The notes under the pieces: generated by a model
Databases searched by the model: none
Told to the model about the DNA's origin: nothing
What the model saw: the letters and a program-made list of their open reading frames with translations, nothing else
From: Plectrocnemia conspersa
Lineage: Eukaryota; Arthropoda; Insecta; Trichoptera; Polycentropodidae
Length of the DNA: 64,000 bases
Assembly (NCBI GenBank): GCA_009617715.1
Contig: VTFK01000003.1
Location: 3,720,001 to 3,784,000 of the forward strand
Reading direction: 5' to 3'
Part shown: in pieces, positions 39,939 through 51,190 of the stretch
Layout: each line of letters opens with the position of its first letter
Numbering within the stretch: position 1 is the stretch's first letter
Made by a program: the position numbers and the translations under genes

Positions 39939-39942
39939 TTAA

Positions 39943-40779
39943 TATATATAAATACGTAAATATATGTGTATATTTTACATCTATGATCAAAATTTTTGTT
40001 GTGCGCAATTTTTGCTTGCGCAATAATTACCAAGCCATATTATGAGCTTAAATATGACATACCTAAATCCAATTTATGATTTAAAATTATATAAATTAAT
40101 ATATATTTTCAGAATTATTTGATAAATTTCAATCTGCTTTTTATCTACTGATTAGCTGTTTATTTATTTTATTACATGAAAATCAATAAAAAGTACATAA
40201 AGGTAAAAAAAATTAATGAATTTTTTTATTTAATGTATTTCATTATGCGTTAAACAATATTGTTGTATTTTATAAAAACCAGTGTGTCAAAATAATTAAT
40301 AAATAAATTTAGCCAACTCTCAATCATTCGCGACTGCCTTAATAGTTCTACCCGGATCTGGATGTTTAATTTATTTCCTATCTAAACCACATAAAAATCA
40401 AAAACCTTTAAGACTCTTGGTTGCTAATATTATTAAACTCTAAAAACAACATGTTTCAACGTGCCATATTTAAATCATCGCATCTTATAACTAATTTGTT
40501 AATATGTACATGTGTCACAAATTTCATTTTATACGTTTTTTCCACAGAAATACCTAAAATCTGAATTATATATAAAATTATACGATGAATTTTGGAAATT
40601 TTTAGAATTAACCTCATTATATAATGCTGTTTCAATTGCAGACAAAACTGCTCTATATTTAGCCGCGCAGTGAGAATCTTTAAAAAATTCCAAGAACTTT
40701 TTGTGTTGAAATAAATGATCAGACGCATCGCAGATTTTTGTATTGATTAAATTGTTATTTGCCTTTGTGGGAGATAAAC
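39943..40779. other. AT-rich, no feature seen
   Basis: A 90-codon minus frame has no recognisable product. Confidence 0.5.
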
Positions 40780-41560
40780 GTGCAAATCAATTGAGAGCCG
40801 CTGATCCTAGACATTCTCAAATATGCTGCACTATCCGAGCGTGCGTTCAATCAATCATTAGCATACAACTTCGCTAATGGCTACCCAGTTGGCTACTTAC
40901 TCTTCAGCAAAGAATTTTAACCAGGTCTTCCTCATGTTCCGATCATAAAACTCAACTCACCTCTTCCGAATGAGTCTCAGGTTAATCCCTCTCCGAACGA
41001 AGGGATTCTCACGGCCAAGCCGCCGACAATTACCCGCATTAAGGCCGTTTATGAATGCAATTATTCGTTGCAGAATTCTGCGGTTTCAAACGGCCAATCT
41101 TTATGCACGAAGTCGATCGCCAATTACCGGCTGATGCACACAACACTGCATTGTGCCAAACACGAATGACCTGCGAGAGCAGCAGCCGCCGTTCGGGTCC
41201 GAGCTTGACGGCACTCGCATTATATGGAAATGCGTCGTCGACCGGAACGCTGTAGCTCTCAAACTTATGGTAAATGTAGTACATAATATTCGGAAATACA
41301 ATATTTACATACAAATATCGAGAAAATTTGTTATATAAATAAAGAGAACGATCAAACCTCATTTTCAGTCGAAATCTAATCGAATATTGTGTCACAGTTT
41401 TGACCAAACCCGAAACTTTTCTGAATATATAAAAATAGTATCTGGTGACGTTCCAGATAGAAATTTCACTACGGAAGTGCATTCCGAATGGAAGTGCGCT
41501 TATATACGCTTGGCAAGGTGCAGGTGGAAGCATCTGCGCCCTGCCATAAAAACGCATGTC
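40780..41560. other. Balanced island 16 with TTTATG / TAATTAC words
   Basis: TCAATCAATCATTAGC, GACAATTACCCGCATTAAGG, CCGTTTATGAATGCAATTAT and CCAATTACCGG are homeodomain-type words. The 172-codon minus frame across 41039-41557 has no domain and is crossed by open frames in two other phases. Confidence 0.35.
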
Positions 41561-41579
41561 ATTTAATGAAATTCATATA

Positions 41580-41672
41580 ATATGAACCTTAAATCAAAAT
41601 ATTAAAAAAATTACCACTGCCTGGGCAACTTTTGCCTTTCTCCCTGGAAAACACTAAAATAACGTCCCTGAT
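41580..41672. mobile_element. hAT-type MITE, right-end fragment
   Basis: ACCACTGCCTGGGCAACTTT then AACGTCCCTG parallels the right half of the element at 42056-42221. Only the right end is present; the rest is replaced by repeat family A. Confidence 0.6.
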
Positions 41673-41759
41673 TCTAAACTAGAAATTTCAGGGTAAACCT
41701 TCAAAAAAAATCTAAAAATAAACAGTCTCGAATCCATCTTGAAAACATTTTTTAAAATA

Positions 41760-42062
41760 TGTCGTTTTAGTGAAATCATAACAGAATACATTTTCACCAG
41801 TAGATATATATTTTTACCAGTGAAAATATAATTTCTCTGACATGTATTAGTAAAATTATATGATTTTAAATTTTTCAAATGTAGTAATCTATTCATTTAC
41901 ATGCTATGTACAAATGTTACAATCAATGTGTGTTTTTCATTGAAGATATATTAAGTTCAAATACATTTCCACTAGCAAAAATATAATTTAACTGATAGAC
42001 GCTAGTGAAATTATATGCTGCTTTGAAATGTCTTTGAAACTCAATTTGACAGTTGCGAAAGT
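41760..42062 (-). repeat. Interspersed repeat family A, reverse copy
   Basis: In reverse complement it begins TTTCGCAACTGTCAAATTGA and GTTTCAAAGACATTTCAAAG, then CACTAGCG and TTTTTGCTAGTGGAAATG, matching the copy at 18056. It sits between two pieces of a hAT-type MITE. Confidence 0.75.
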
Positions 42063-42221
42063 CATTTAGGGGGCCAGGGGGGACATTTATTTTCTTTGAA
42101 TTTGGCAAGAAAAATGCATGTAAATGTATTAAAATACTATGAATCTTAATGAAATCTAAATATTGAAAAACAACCACTGACTGGGTAACTTTTGCCCCTG
42201 AAAAAACAATGCCGTCCCTGA
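42056..42221. mobile_element. Short hAT-type MITE, same family as 59986-60491
   Basis: The left part GTCATTTAGGGGGCCAGGGG resembles the left end of the 59986 element (GTCATTTGGGGGGAGGAG) but lacks the first CAGGGAC. The right end AATGCCGTCCCTG reverse-complements to CAGGGACGGCATT. Both elements share ACCACTGACTGG / ACCACAACTGACCG near the right end. Confidence 0.65.
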
Positions 42222-42645
42222 CGCTCGGTCGAGACTGAAGAGATTCCTTTGCACTGGCTCTTCTTAATGCACTAGTTGTGACAATTAAATGTACAATTAT
42301 ATTTAATGAATTTTTTAAAACAAATACACGCAAAATTTACGTGATAGCAAAGAACGGGGCTAAATTAAAGCGAATAATATCTTCCTTCTAACTAAAAAAT
42401 ACACGTAGAGCAAGACAATGATTATAATAAATTAAACACATATATTTGTTACACTAGTAATACAACTGTACCCCTAAAAATAATACCCTGTGTACTTTTA
42501 CATACCAGTACTGTCCCTCAGGGCGAGTGACCAATCATAGGGCACGTGATGATCGCGCATAGAACGACGTTTGTATACACTGACCGTTGAAAATAAATAG
42601 ATAGTTTCCAAGAAATGACATGTTCTAATACCTTCGGTAGTAAAA

Positions 42646-42735
42646 TCTGATTGACTTACTCAGTTGGTACAGATTTACCCCATATGTAATGCATTGGGCT
42701 TGCGCCTGTCAGGTTATAACGGAAGATTTAATAAT
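42646..42735 (+). repeat. About 85-bp SINE-like repeat, copy 1
   Basis: Reads TCTGATTGACTTACTCAGTT and GGTACAGATTTACCCC, then GCATTGGGCTTGCGCCTGTC and ends GGAAGATTTAATAA. TTACTCAGTTGG resembles a tRNA A box and CAGGTTATAACGG weakly resembles a B box, so a tRNA-derived SINE head is possible. Confidence 0.7.
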
Positions 42736-43911
42736 AATTACATATATGATACTATAAAGGAAATGACGTAAAATTAGTATAGTGCATATTTTACATTTTT
42801 TATTTAACAAATATTAGTTCAGAGCAAATTATCTTTATATATTTAATGAAATCTGAAATTTTAATATCTTAGCCCCAATATTTAATTGAATAAAAATTTT
42901 CCCAATAGAACTTATTTAAAAATCATTTTTTCTTACTACCCAATATTTTTAGTTTTAGTTTTTTTGTAAAATTGTTTAAAAATATTCGAAATGTTAGTAT
43001 TAAAAGTTAACTTTATTATTTTGAGCAATTTATCAAGCGTTCAATAATATTTCCTGTGCTGGCTGCAACTCATTAAACTGAGCGCAGATGTATACTTTAG
43101 ATAAAGGACTACCTTCACTGCCTTCCTGTATGAAGTAGCGTCATAATTCAGCAATAAATTTTCTGACATCCTGGTTAGTCGCTCATACTCGGTATGACAT
43201 CCTCATCGCTTTTCATTAATCTTGTATCTGTTCAGAAATCGCATCTTATATAAATTATATTTTAACTTATACAATATCAACATAAATAAATTCTTCATTA
43301 CCATTTTTTTTAATTATTACCAATAATCATATTATGCTGACATTAAGTAGCAGTAAGCATACCAGATAATTAGTTTTGTTTTATTATAAAATATTATATA
43401 TTTAAATTCTATGCATATTTTTTTTACGCTTTAATTTAAATATAGTATAGAATTTTTTTAGCGTATATACTTCATGATTTGGCCATTTTTAAGATGATCG
43501 TATGTCTGAAACACTGTGTTCTATTGTCATACATTTCACACATTCCCTTAACTTTTTCAATGTTTATTATAATTTCCATGTTGTCACTTTCCTTCCTCGT
43601 ACTATCGCCTATATCCATTCTAGAATATTTAGCATCTCTATGATCAAGACATTGGCTCTTTTTTCAACGCAAGATATAGCGAGAATTCTTCTCCAGCATT
43701 TCTCTACTTACATTATTTAGAAGTAACAAGAGGAAATTTTATCAAACAAGTGTCATGGGTGTTAAAGTTCGTTATTTTTTAAAGCAAAGTTTGTTGTTAT
43801 TTAATTTTTGTGTACAGTTTGTATATTGTATCCGAAGCGGGTTGAACTCTGGATTCCGGATATCGAGCTGGATCAGGGTATGCGAAGAGAGAAGCGGTCT
43901 GAAGTGGATGG
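42736..43911. other. AT-rich, no gene
   Basis: A 72-codon frame at 43502 lies in a T/C-rich block without a recognisable family. Confidence 0.5.
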
Positions 43912-43919
43912 GTCGGCAT

Positions 43920-45040
43920 TAGAGTTTCCAATTCGAGTAATCGAGTACTCGATACTTGAGTATTTTTGTCTATTTTTAAAGTACTTGATAATCGAGTATT
44001 TTGAAAATTACTCGATTAATACTCGAAATTAAAAAATTTTGAAATATTTCAGAAACAAAAATAACTTTAACTCGGTCCGGTAAAGGTTAACGTCTTGCTT
44101 TTATTTGGCGTTTATGCCCGAAGTCCCGAGTTAGAGCGGTTACTATCAGGTATAATTTTTTCATAGTTCCATAGTTGCATAGTTCCGGTCGTCGGCTATG
44201 TTAGTGGGTACGACGGAGAAATTTCTTTTGTGTTTTCTGTTCGACAGTCCCGACTTATCTAATTTATGGCAATGAACAATATGAAATATCAACAAAAAAA
44301 AAATTTTAGGTTTTATGACTATGCAGTTGTAGCGTAAAGTGTTGTCAATTGTTTATACTGATCCCTCAGCTTAAAAAATATAAATCAAAACAATTGTGTG
44401 TTTTAAAGGCATTTAAAGTAAAGTCAGTTCTTTGCGAACCGTTTAGCTCTAGAGTGAAAGGGATTCACCCAAATACATCTTCGAAGGATATAGATTTAAA
44501 TTCTTCGCATTAATCAGAAGGAGTAGAATATTGTATATTGTTAAAAAAAAAAATCTATTCAAGAAGAATTACAAAATGCTATTTTGTCAATAGTCGAAGG
44601 AAATAAGAGAAAAGCAGAGAAGGGAATGAAAGAAGAGAACATAAAAAAGAGAGTTCAAAAAAAAATTTTATATCTATAAAAGCGAACAGATATAAATTAG
44701 AAGCCTTATCCAACGCGTTAATGACAATAAGACCAACATCAACAGCAACGGAAGGGTTTTTTTCCATAACGGGAATAATAAAACCAAAGGTTAGCAGTAA
44801 TATTAAATTCGAGACACTTTTGCATTATTGTTTTTTTAAAAGTATGTTCGTGAAGTTAAAATAATTGTAAAAAATAAACATACTAAGTATTTTATTTATT
44901 TATTTATATGTGCACGAATTTGAATATTAGCTATTTTGGTACATTTGGTAAATACTCGAAAGTACTCGAGTACTCGAGTATTTTAAAATTTTAATATTCG
45001 ATACTCGAGTAGTTGATGGTTCGAGTAATTGGAGACTCTT
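43920..45040 (+). mobile_element. hAT transposon, internally deleted, perfect 8-bp TSD
   Basis: The left end TAGAGTTTCCAATTCGAGTA matches the reverse complement of the right end, AAGAGTCTCCAATTACTCGA. Flanks carry the exact duplication GTCGGCAT (43912-43919 and 45041-45048). Both ends are full of subterminal ACTCGAGTA-type repeats, as hAT transposases commonly require. The 1121-bp body retains only the transposase C-terminus. Confidence 0.94.
44697..44864 (+). pseudogene. hAT transposase C-terminal (dimerisation) fragment
   Basis: The frame reads LEALSNALMTIRPTSTATEG, then FFSITGIIKPKV and LLHYCFFKSMF before a TAA stop. This is the hAT C-terminal dimerisation signature (usually RPTSTAVERLFSIAGII...LLFLK). 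The preceding transposase (RNase H-like catalytic core) is missing. It lies inside the 43920-45040 element in the same orientation. Confidence 0.85.
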
Positions 45041-45419
45041 GTCGGCATCCTCTCTGTCAATTTTCGTACGGGCTTAATGTTGAAGAAAAATATTCGAAAA
45101 ACGATTAATTCCAGTCATTTTATTTGAGGAGAAAACAGTTTATGATTCTCAATATTTACCAATTGTGTAATTATGTATCTTTTTAACATTAAATTTGAGA
45201 TATTCTCGACAAAAGTATTTTAGTTTTTTATGACGAAGGAACTGAGTGCAAAAAATGTTTTGCCACTCCTTCTTTCACCGTTTCGATTTCTCCCAATATA
45301 ACCCAAACCCCAGATACGTCAAAAACATACACTCAATTTGTTTGTCCCTTTTACACTTATTCACACCTCTAATTAAAATACTTCCAACAGCCTCCCACGA
45401 TAGCGCGATGCACACAAAC

Positions 45420-45870
45420 AGGTGGCGGTGTAGTTCGTCAGCACGGTTCGAATCCCGTCCATTGTTCGTGTGGAATGCGCCGCATAAAAGTTGATCGCAT
45501 TCCGACGCTTTTACACTTTCATTTTGTTTTAGAGCGTGCATAAGTCAGACGTCACACCTGGCCAACGTTGAGGTCTAGATAAAAAGGTCTGAAGCGCCGT
45601 GGGCCCTCTGCGTCGCTTGTGACTTTTCAATGTCGCATCCTTTGTCAGGATTCTGTCGAGGAATGAGCCGCGGTAAATTACTTTCACGCGGGTCCTGACT
45701 TCTCCATACGTACAGTATGCGCTGGAATGCAGCTGGTAATTAGCCAAAAGCGGCTCGGAAACAATCGTTACGATTTCACCAGAAGTTTGGCTGTAAAAGT
45801 TTCGCTTATGACTCGACCTGGAGGGCTTTACGTATTATGTAAGCTTAAGTTCGTGGTTTGGACCGAGTGC
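45420..45870. other. Balanced island 17
   Basis: Contains GGTTCGAATCCC (tRNA B-box-like), GGCCCTCTGCGTCGCTTG and GAGCCGCGGTAAATTAC. No tRNA cloverleaf could be completed. Confidence 0.3.
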
Positions 45871-46566
45871 ATAAAAGTAATGAGCGGTAGTAAAATTTTG
45901 TGTGGATGTTTGTCTGAACATGAGATTCCAAAAAATACTATAAAATTTGTTCACATACCACAGATGCATTGTATCGTCTGTTTTCAAGAGTGTCTGCTAA
46001 GTTGTCATGAAAAGTTCCACCACATTTACTTTAAGACTCAAATATTATTATGGTTTTTCATTTTGCTAGAAAAGTTGTTCGATATTAATTTATTTTAATA
46101 TTCTTGTGCCAGGACCAAATAATCTTAATCCTACGCTTTAAAGAATAGCTTAACCAAATGATCATGTTAACCCACGTTTTTGTCACACACTATATGTGAT
46201 ATAACTATGTTTATGAACAGGATAACTTTTATCAGATTTCTATAAAAAAATCTGAAAAATTAACATTTTGACTAAATTTGTTAACCAGTTTTATCTGTCA
46301 TTAATTTCAAAATAGCAGCTACTTCAAAAATAAAAATAAAGATATTTTCGTGAAAAAATCTTATAGAAAAAAGTAAATTTTCTATAATATTTTTATTTTA
46401 CACACATAAATATACCGGATTCTTGCGGCCTTTTTGCGCCAATTTTATTTTTAGTTTCATGATCTTCAAATGATTCAAAGAACATACAAATTTTTTTAAC
46501 AAAAAAAGCCAATAATGAAGTATATCCGAGTACATGCATCTCAAACAACTGTAATTTCGTTCAGAT
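45871..46566. other. No feature recognised
   Basis: The tail of a 123-codon plus frame (45727-46098) crosses here; no domain, amino-acid content is unlike a conserved protein. Confidence 0.45.
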
Positions 46567-46990
46567 TCAATATTTGAGGTCGATTTGTCTCCTTGTGAGG
46601 GTTCCGGGAATTTGTCTCCTCCACCCCCCCCTCTCGGCAGGCCTGAGTACAATATCCTGAATTTTTTCAACGTCTTCATGGCCCTCTTGGAAACGTTTAT
46701 CCCATTCGTAAACCCTTCGTATGACTCCTGATACACTTCTGATCACATATTCCTCCGTCTGCTTCTCTTCGCCCCGTTGTGACCAACTGTCACATATTTT
46801 GTATCGCAGATGCAGATGTTGGCGGGCCAATTGCATCGCTTCCGGATCACATCCACGAAATGTGAAACTGACAGATGGCGGTTCTGGCGATCGTTAACAA
46901 AGGGGTAGGAAAACAAGTATTTTGCGCAGGGTAGAACGCAATGTCTATCGCACATTTTTTTCCAAACAAATTGTAGTTTTTTCTGGTACT
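46567..46990 (-). mobile_element. Mariner-like N-terminal transposase relic
   Basis: The minus-strand frame at about 46836-46567 contains VYEWDKRFQEGHEDVEKIQD, close to the mariner helix-turn-helix end (VYEWHKRFKEG.EDVEDDER.GRPS). The continuation is shifted and no catalytic region is found. Assignment rests on this one motif. Confidence 0.5.
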
Positions 46991-47443
46991 TGTGGGTGCT
47001 ATGGGTGGATGGATGTGCTAATGCCCGTGAAAATTAACAATTAATAACGCAATTGGTTGGTCCTGAGATCTATCTTTCATTGTTAGGCCTTACTTATTAT
47101 TATAATACGATTTTGAAAATATATTACAATACGATTTGCAGAAATAAAAACGCGAGAATTTGTGGTAATAATAAAATACAAACTAAAAGATTCTAAATGC
47201 TGAAACTACATCAAAGTTTGCGAAATTGCATAGAGTTGAAGTCGAAACTGGTATAATAAAACTAAGTTGTAGGAATTCGGGAAAAGTTGTGATAGTTGTG
47301 ATTGTGTGTAAAAATGACATTTTATAATTTCCCACCGAGATTTTAATAAAGCGATATAATAACTTTTAGGAAATTTCTTATTAATATTCGAAAATCGGTA
47401 AAAGATTCTTATATACTTTCAAAGTCACGTTTATTTATTTAGT

Positions 47444-47515
47444 GTAAATCTTCCGTTGCAACACAACATGCGTTAGCCTAATGCGTTACAACGTGGTACA
47501 CAACTGAAATCAGTC
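47444..47515 (-). repeat. SINE-like repeat, copy 3, divergent
   Basis: AAATCTTCCGTTGCAAC, ATGCGTTAGCCTAATGCG and TTACAACGTGGTACACAAC match the other two copies, with substitutions in the loop. Confidence 0.7.
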
Positions 47516-47779
47516 TTTAAATCACATCTATTTTTTTAATAGCGAAATATTATTGCAGCTTGCAATTAATATATTTCACTTTCCACAATTTTAATTATTT
47601 ATCAGATGTTCGCCTGCGAGATTAGGAAAATCTAGGAAAATCTATTCTGTGATAATCGATAGGAATTATAATATAAGTGAGAAAATATCACTACGATTTT
47701 TTCTGAATGGTATTCTCATGATCACCGTGACACTCCACTGTCCAATGTAAAAAGAAGACGAAGATATTTTCGCAAATTA

Positions 47780-48180
47780 ACAAATTAACCGCGCGACACT
47801 CGGACGCGTCGTAAAGCAAATCGAGAAAAATAAAAACGTCACACGCGCACAATCGACCGCATCATCTCCATCTCTCCACATCGGGAATCTCATCATCTCG
47901 CGGGAGATAAACGCTGATGAGAAGAGGCGAGGCGATTCACTTTCGCGTCGTGTAATTATTGCCGGATCGGAATTAAGTAACCGCAGGAGGGGAATTGCCC
48001 GTACCTTCGTCGGCAGGAACTTGCGGTCGGACGAAAATTGATATCGATCGATAATTGTACAAAATTGAGTATTTCTGGCGGGAGACTCCTTTGTCTCCGG
48101 TCATTCCCAGGGAACGAGCCGTGGCCGTTCCGACTCGCTTAGCTTCGGCTAATCGAGGGCTGTGCCCGCTTACTTGTGCT
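47780..48180. other. Balanced island 18
   Basis: CGCGCGACACTCGGACGCG, GTCGTGTAATTATTGCCGG, GATATCGATCGATAATTG and GCTTCGGCTAATCGAGG. Several TAATTA and ATCGAT words; possible enhancer. Confidence 0.35.
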
Positions 48181-48879
48181 ATATGGTTTGATCTATGATT
48201 TTGAACCAGTCATATAGCTACAGGACCAGAGTTACTAGATAAGAAAATGTCCGGACATTGCTTAGTCTGACTCGGATATAAAAAGGTCATTCAATCAAAA
48301 TATTTTGTAGTTCAGATGATCCTTAAAAACAGATATATTGAATATTTGACAACAAGACTGAAATCAGAATAAATCCTGATGTATAACATAAATATTTTAT
48401 TTTTATTTATGTTTTGAAATGCTTCAATCCATTCTTTCCATTTTTGTATTAATAATTTAGTATTTAAATTAAAATAAGACCATTGCGTATTAATTTCTGA
48501 AATGACACGTGCTCCGCATAACGAAACCGAGCATCTTTGACGTCACCTCGCAAATTTTGGCAATGGACATACTCAAATTCCAACTTTGCATGTAAATTGT
48601 AACAATGTTACACGGAAATGTAGCAAGGTAGTGGGTCGACCACCTTCACAGCGATTCCATGTCCATTTTTAAAGACGACGAATCCGCATTTGTTATTCAA
48701 AAGTCATCAGTCTGAACAAATATTATTTTATTTCAAAATTTAAATCATGTCCGTCATGTTCTTACAATGCGTTATGATGCGTTATACATACATACAATAG
48801 TATTCAATTTAAAAAAAGAATGATGTTAATTTTTCGTGGCGCATAAATGTTGATTTTTGGTTTGATATTCGTCATACAA
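48181..48879. other. AT-rich with a balanced patch near 48500-48680
   Basis: CATCTTTGACGTCACCTCGC holds a CRE-like TGACGTCA near 48538. No gene. Confidence 0.4.
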
Positions 48880-49350
48880 TTCTACCGTTGTGGCTATCTG
48901 TGCTTAATGCGAGATTGACCATTGTCCGGTGACACGATTTGGAAATCGATTTCGCGCGGATGAATTATTATAATTGAGCGCGGACGAAAATACGGTCCAT
49001 AAAGATGAGATATGATTGCCTCTCGGATCTCGGTCCCGGAGAGGACTATTAAACATAAATTATCGGAGGGTCGTAATGGCACACGCACCCCGGGCTGTTC
49101 AATTGTTTTCGTGTGTCAACCGGTCGGGGGGTCAAGCGCGAGACAGATTGAATTTTACACGCGGCCGCTCGTAAAACCCAGGGTGAAAAACGAAACGGCC
49201 GGCCCGGTCCTTTATGCGATTTTATAATATAAAAACTCATTTCGCACAAAGGTGAGGCGTTTTACAGCGGCCGCGATATGAAATGCAAGCCATTGATACC
49301 AAATATGGATGAATTGAGTCAAAAATACGGTCAGAGACTTGGGGAAGACT
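48880..49350. other. Balanced island 19
   Basis: GAAATCGATTTCGCGCGG, CGGGCTGTTCAATTG, GCGGCCGCTCGTAAAACCC and a second GCGGCCGCG near 49267. Small open frames on both strands, no recognisable protein. Confidence 0.3.
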
Positions 49351-49961
49351 ACTACAATAGCATCTCCCCACCCCCCTTTTTCATAAAAAACAATATATAA
49401 ACAAAATATGTTTAACCTTTCCTCTATGGTGCAAAAAATTAGCGCGCTCCGATGATGTACACTCAGTGCACATAAAATATTGTTTAAAAATTAGTGATTT
49501 AAAATTGAAAAAATGCGATAATTATAATAATAATAGTCAACTTTATATTTGCTTTATATTTGCCCGCCCACATTAATAATTATCAGCTCCCCCCTCTCCT
49601 TATTTTTTTTTAATAGTTTTACTTTTAATTATATATAAAAAATATGCAGCAAATATCAGAAACATTATAAAACCTTAACAATATAATATTAAGTACCTAC
49701 ATACATAAATAAAAATAACTTTATTTTATACAAATATTAACAACACTAATCGTGGTATCTATATTTTTTCTAATGTATTTAAATTAAGTAAAATATCTGA
49801 GCCAAATTTATTCAAATTAACACATAGTGTAACATCCCATGAAATTTTCAAAGATTACCTCTCTATATAGCATCTAGCATCTGAGCATTCATTTTTTCAT
49901 ATGATTTTACTCTATAAGCTATATTAGCTTTTTAAAAGTATGTTTTTATATTTTTATTTTA
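49351..49961. other. AT-rich, no feature seen
   Basis: No METTL9 upstream exon was recognised here. Confidence 0.5.
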
Positions 49962-50047
49962 TTAAATCTTCCGTTGTAACCTGACAGGCGTAAGCCCAAT
50001 GCGTTACAACGGGGTAAATCTGTACCAACTGAGTAAGTCAATCAGAT
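49962..50047 (-). repeat. SINE-like repeat, copy 2, with intact stem
   Basis: Reverse-oriented copy of the 42646 repeat. CCGTTGTAAC (49971-49980) pairs perfectly with GTTACAACGG (50003-50012), forming a stem over a 22-nt loop. Confidence 0.75.
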
Positions 50048-50156
50048 ATAATGAATACCTAAAAGTAAATATTAACCATCAGACTGAAAGTCTGGGAATT
50101 GGTGACATCTATAATAATAATTATAAATTATGATGTGTAATATAATTTATAACAAT

Positions 50157-50276
50157 AAGTGGGCGCAAAAAACAATTATCCCTTCTCAGAAGTCAAAAAT
50201 CCACGTCAAAAGCAATAAAATCGTACCGTCGCCGTCGCAGTGGGAGCGCAGTGTTACCGAGCGTTCCCACTGCGAA
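50157..50276 (-). repeat. Hairpin-ended repeat family, terminal part, just upstream of METTL9 exon
   Basis: In reverse orientation this matches the arm of the 17.8-kb copy and includes the terminal stem-loop: CGCAGTGGGAGCGC paired with GAGCGTTCCCACTGCG around GTGTTACC. It ends about 157 bp before the METTL9 exon at 50433. Confidence 0.8.
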
Positions 50277-50432
50277 GTCTAATCCATTTATCAAAGAAAG
50301 ATTTTTAATCCAACATTTATAACTTGAAACATTTTTTTCTGGGTTGTCCTCAATTTTCCCTAAATATTTTGTATCAATTTTAATGTTTTACTATTCATTC
50401 TAATATCTGAAACTGTTTTTTATTCTCCACAG

Positions 50433-51190
50433 GTGGCTTGGAAGAGGATCAATGTTCGTCATGTCTTTGAAGCAATTCTCTGAACTCATAGAAATCGCCA
50501 ATGAACGAAGAGGAAATCCACACAGCTTCGAAGATATAATCTATCATCAAAACATGGGCGCCTTGGTAGACTTAGGCGCCGGAGACGGCGAAGTAACTCT
50601 ACGTTGGTCGCCGCTCTTCACTCACTTATACGCCACCGAAATAAGCAGTTCTATGAGAAAGCTACTACAAACCAAAGGATTTGAGTAAGATAACTTCATA
50701 GTACTAGCAATTTAAATGATACGATTTAATTTTTATATTACTTACAGGATATTAGATACAGATAATTGGTGGACGTATAGGAAATTCAGTGCCATTAGTA
50801 TGTTGAATCTGTTGGACCGATGCTCTCAACCACGTACCATGATGCTATCGGCTCGACAGGCGATGGAAGACGACGGATTCTTGATCATTGCTCTAGTCTT
50901 ACCCTTTTGTGCATATGTAGAATGTTAGTATGGATTTTAATATAATCAATTAGAGTAAATTAATAATAAAAATTTCTATTACAGATTCTACTGATCATTC
51001 TCCGTCTGAAAAACTTCCTATTATTGGAGAAACATTTGAACAGCAGGCAGCATCCTTCATCGAATACGCAAAAGAAGAGATCGGTTTGGACGTTGTGGTG
51101 TGGTCCAGAGTGCCGTATTTGTGCGAAGGAGACTTGACTCAATCGTATTATTGGTTGGACGATGCCATTTTTATATTCAGAAAGATATAA
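50433..51190 (+). CDS. METTL9: METTL9/DREV-like protein-histidine N-methyltransferase, last three coding exons (partial)
   Basis: Three exons, 50433-50684, 50748-50923 and 50985-51190, join in phase through GT-AG introns of 63 and 61 bp to give 210 C-terminal residues and a TAA stop. The joined protein starts WLGRGSMFVMS, matching the GRGSMF block of animal METTL9. It carries SAM-binding motif I, LVDLGAGDGEVT (about residues 44-55), then YATEIS, NLLDRC, IALVLPF and near the end PYLCEGD and YYWLDDAIF, all family signatures. METTL9 enzymes place a methyl group on histidines in alternating-histidine (HxH) motifs of endomembrane and mitochondrial proteins. The acceptor before 50433 (TATTCTCCACAG) and the extra leading base show that the ATG at 50452 is internal, not the start. 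About 100 N-terminal residues, normally including a signal or anchor segment, lie in upstream exons I could not locate. No frame damage is seen. Identity is from recalled family motifs. Confidence 0.93.

Noticed and set aside
41039..41557. 172-codon minus-strand open frame
   Set aside because: No recognisable domain, competing frames in other phases, and it lies in a GC-balanced island where long chance frames are expected.
45420..45500. tRNA gene suggested by GGTTCGAATCCC
   Set aside because: A T-arm-like stem of 4 bp can be drawn, but no A box, anticodon arm or acceptor stem could be completed at proper distances.
45727..46098. 123-codon plus-strand open frame
   Set aside because: No recognisable motifs or splice context; ends in AT-rich low-complexity sequence.
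50452..50688. Independent 78-codon gene starting at ATG 50452
   Set aside because: It is the first visible METTL9 exon; the ATG is internal (GRGSMF) and the apparent stop lies just past the splice donor.
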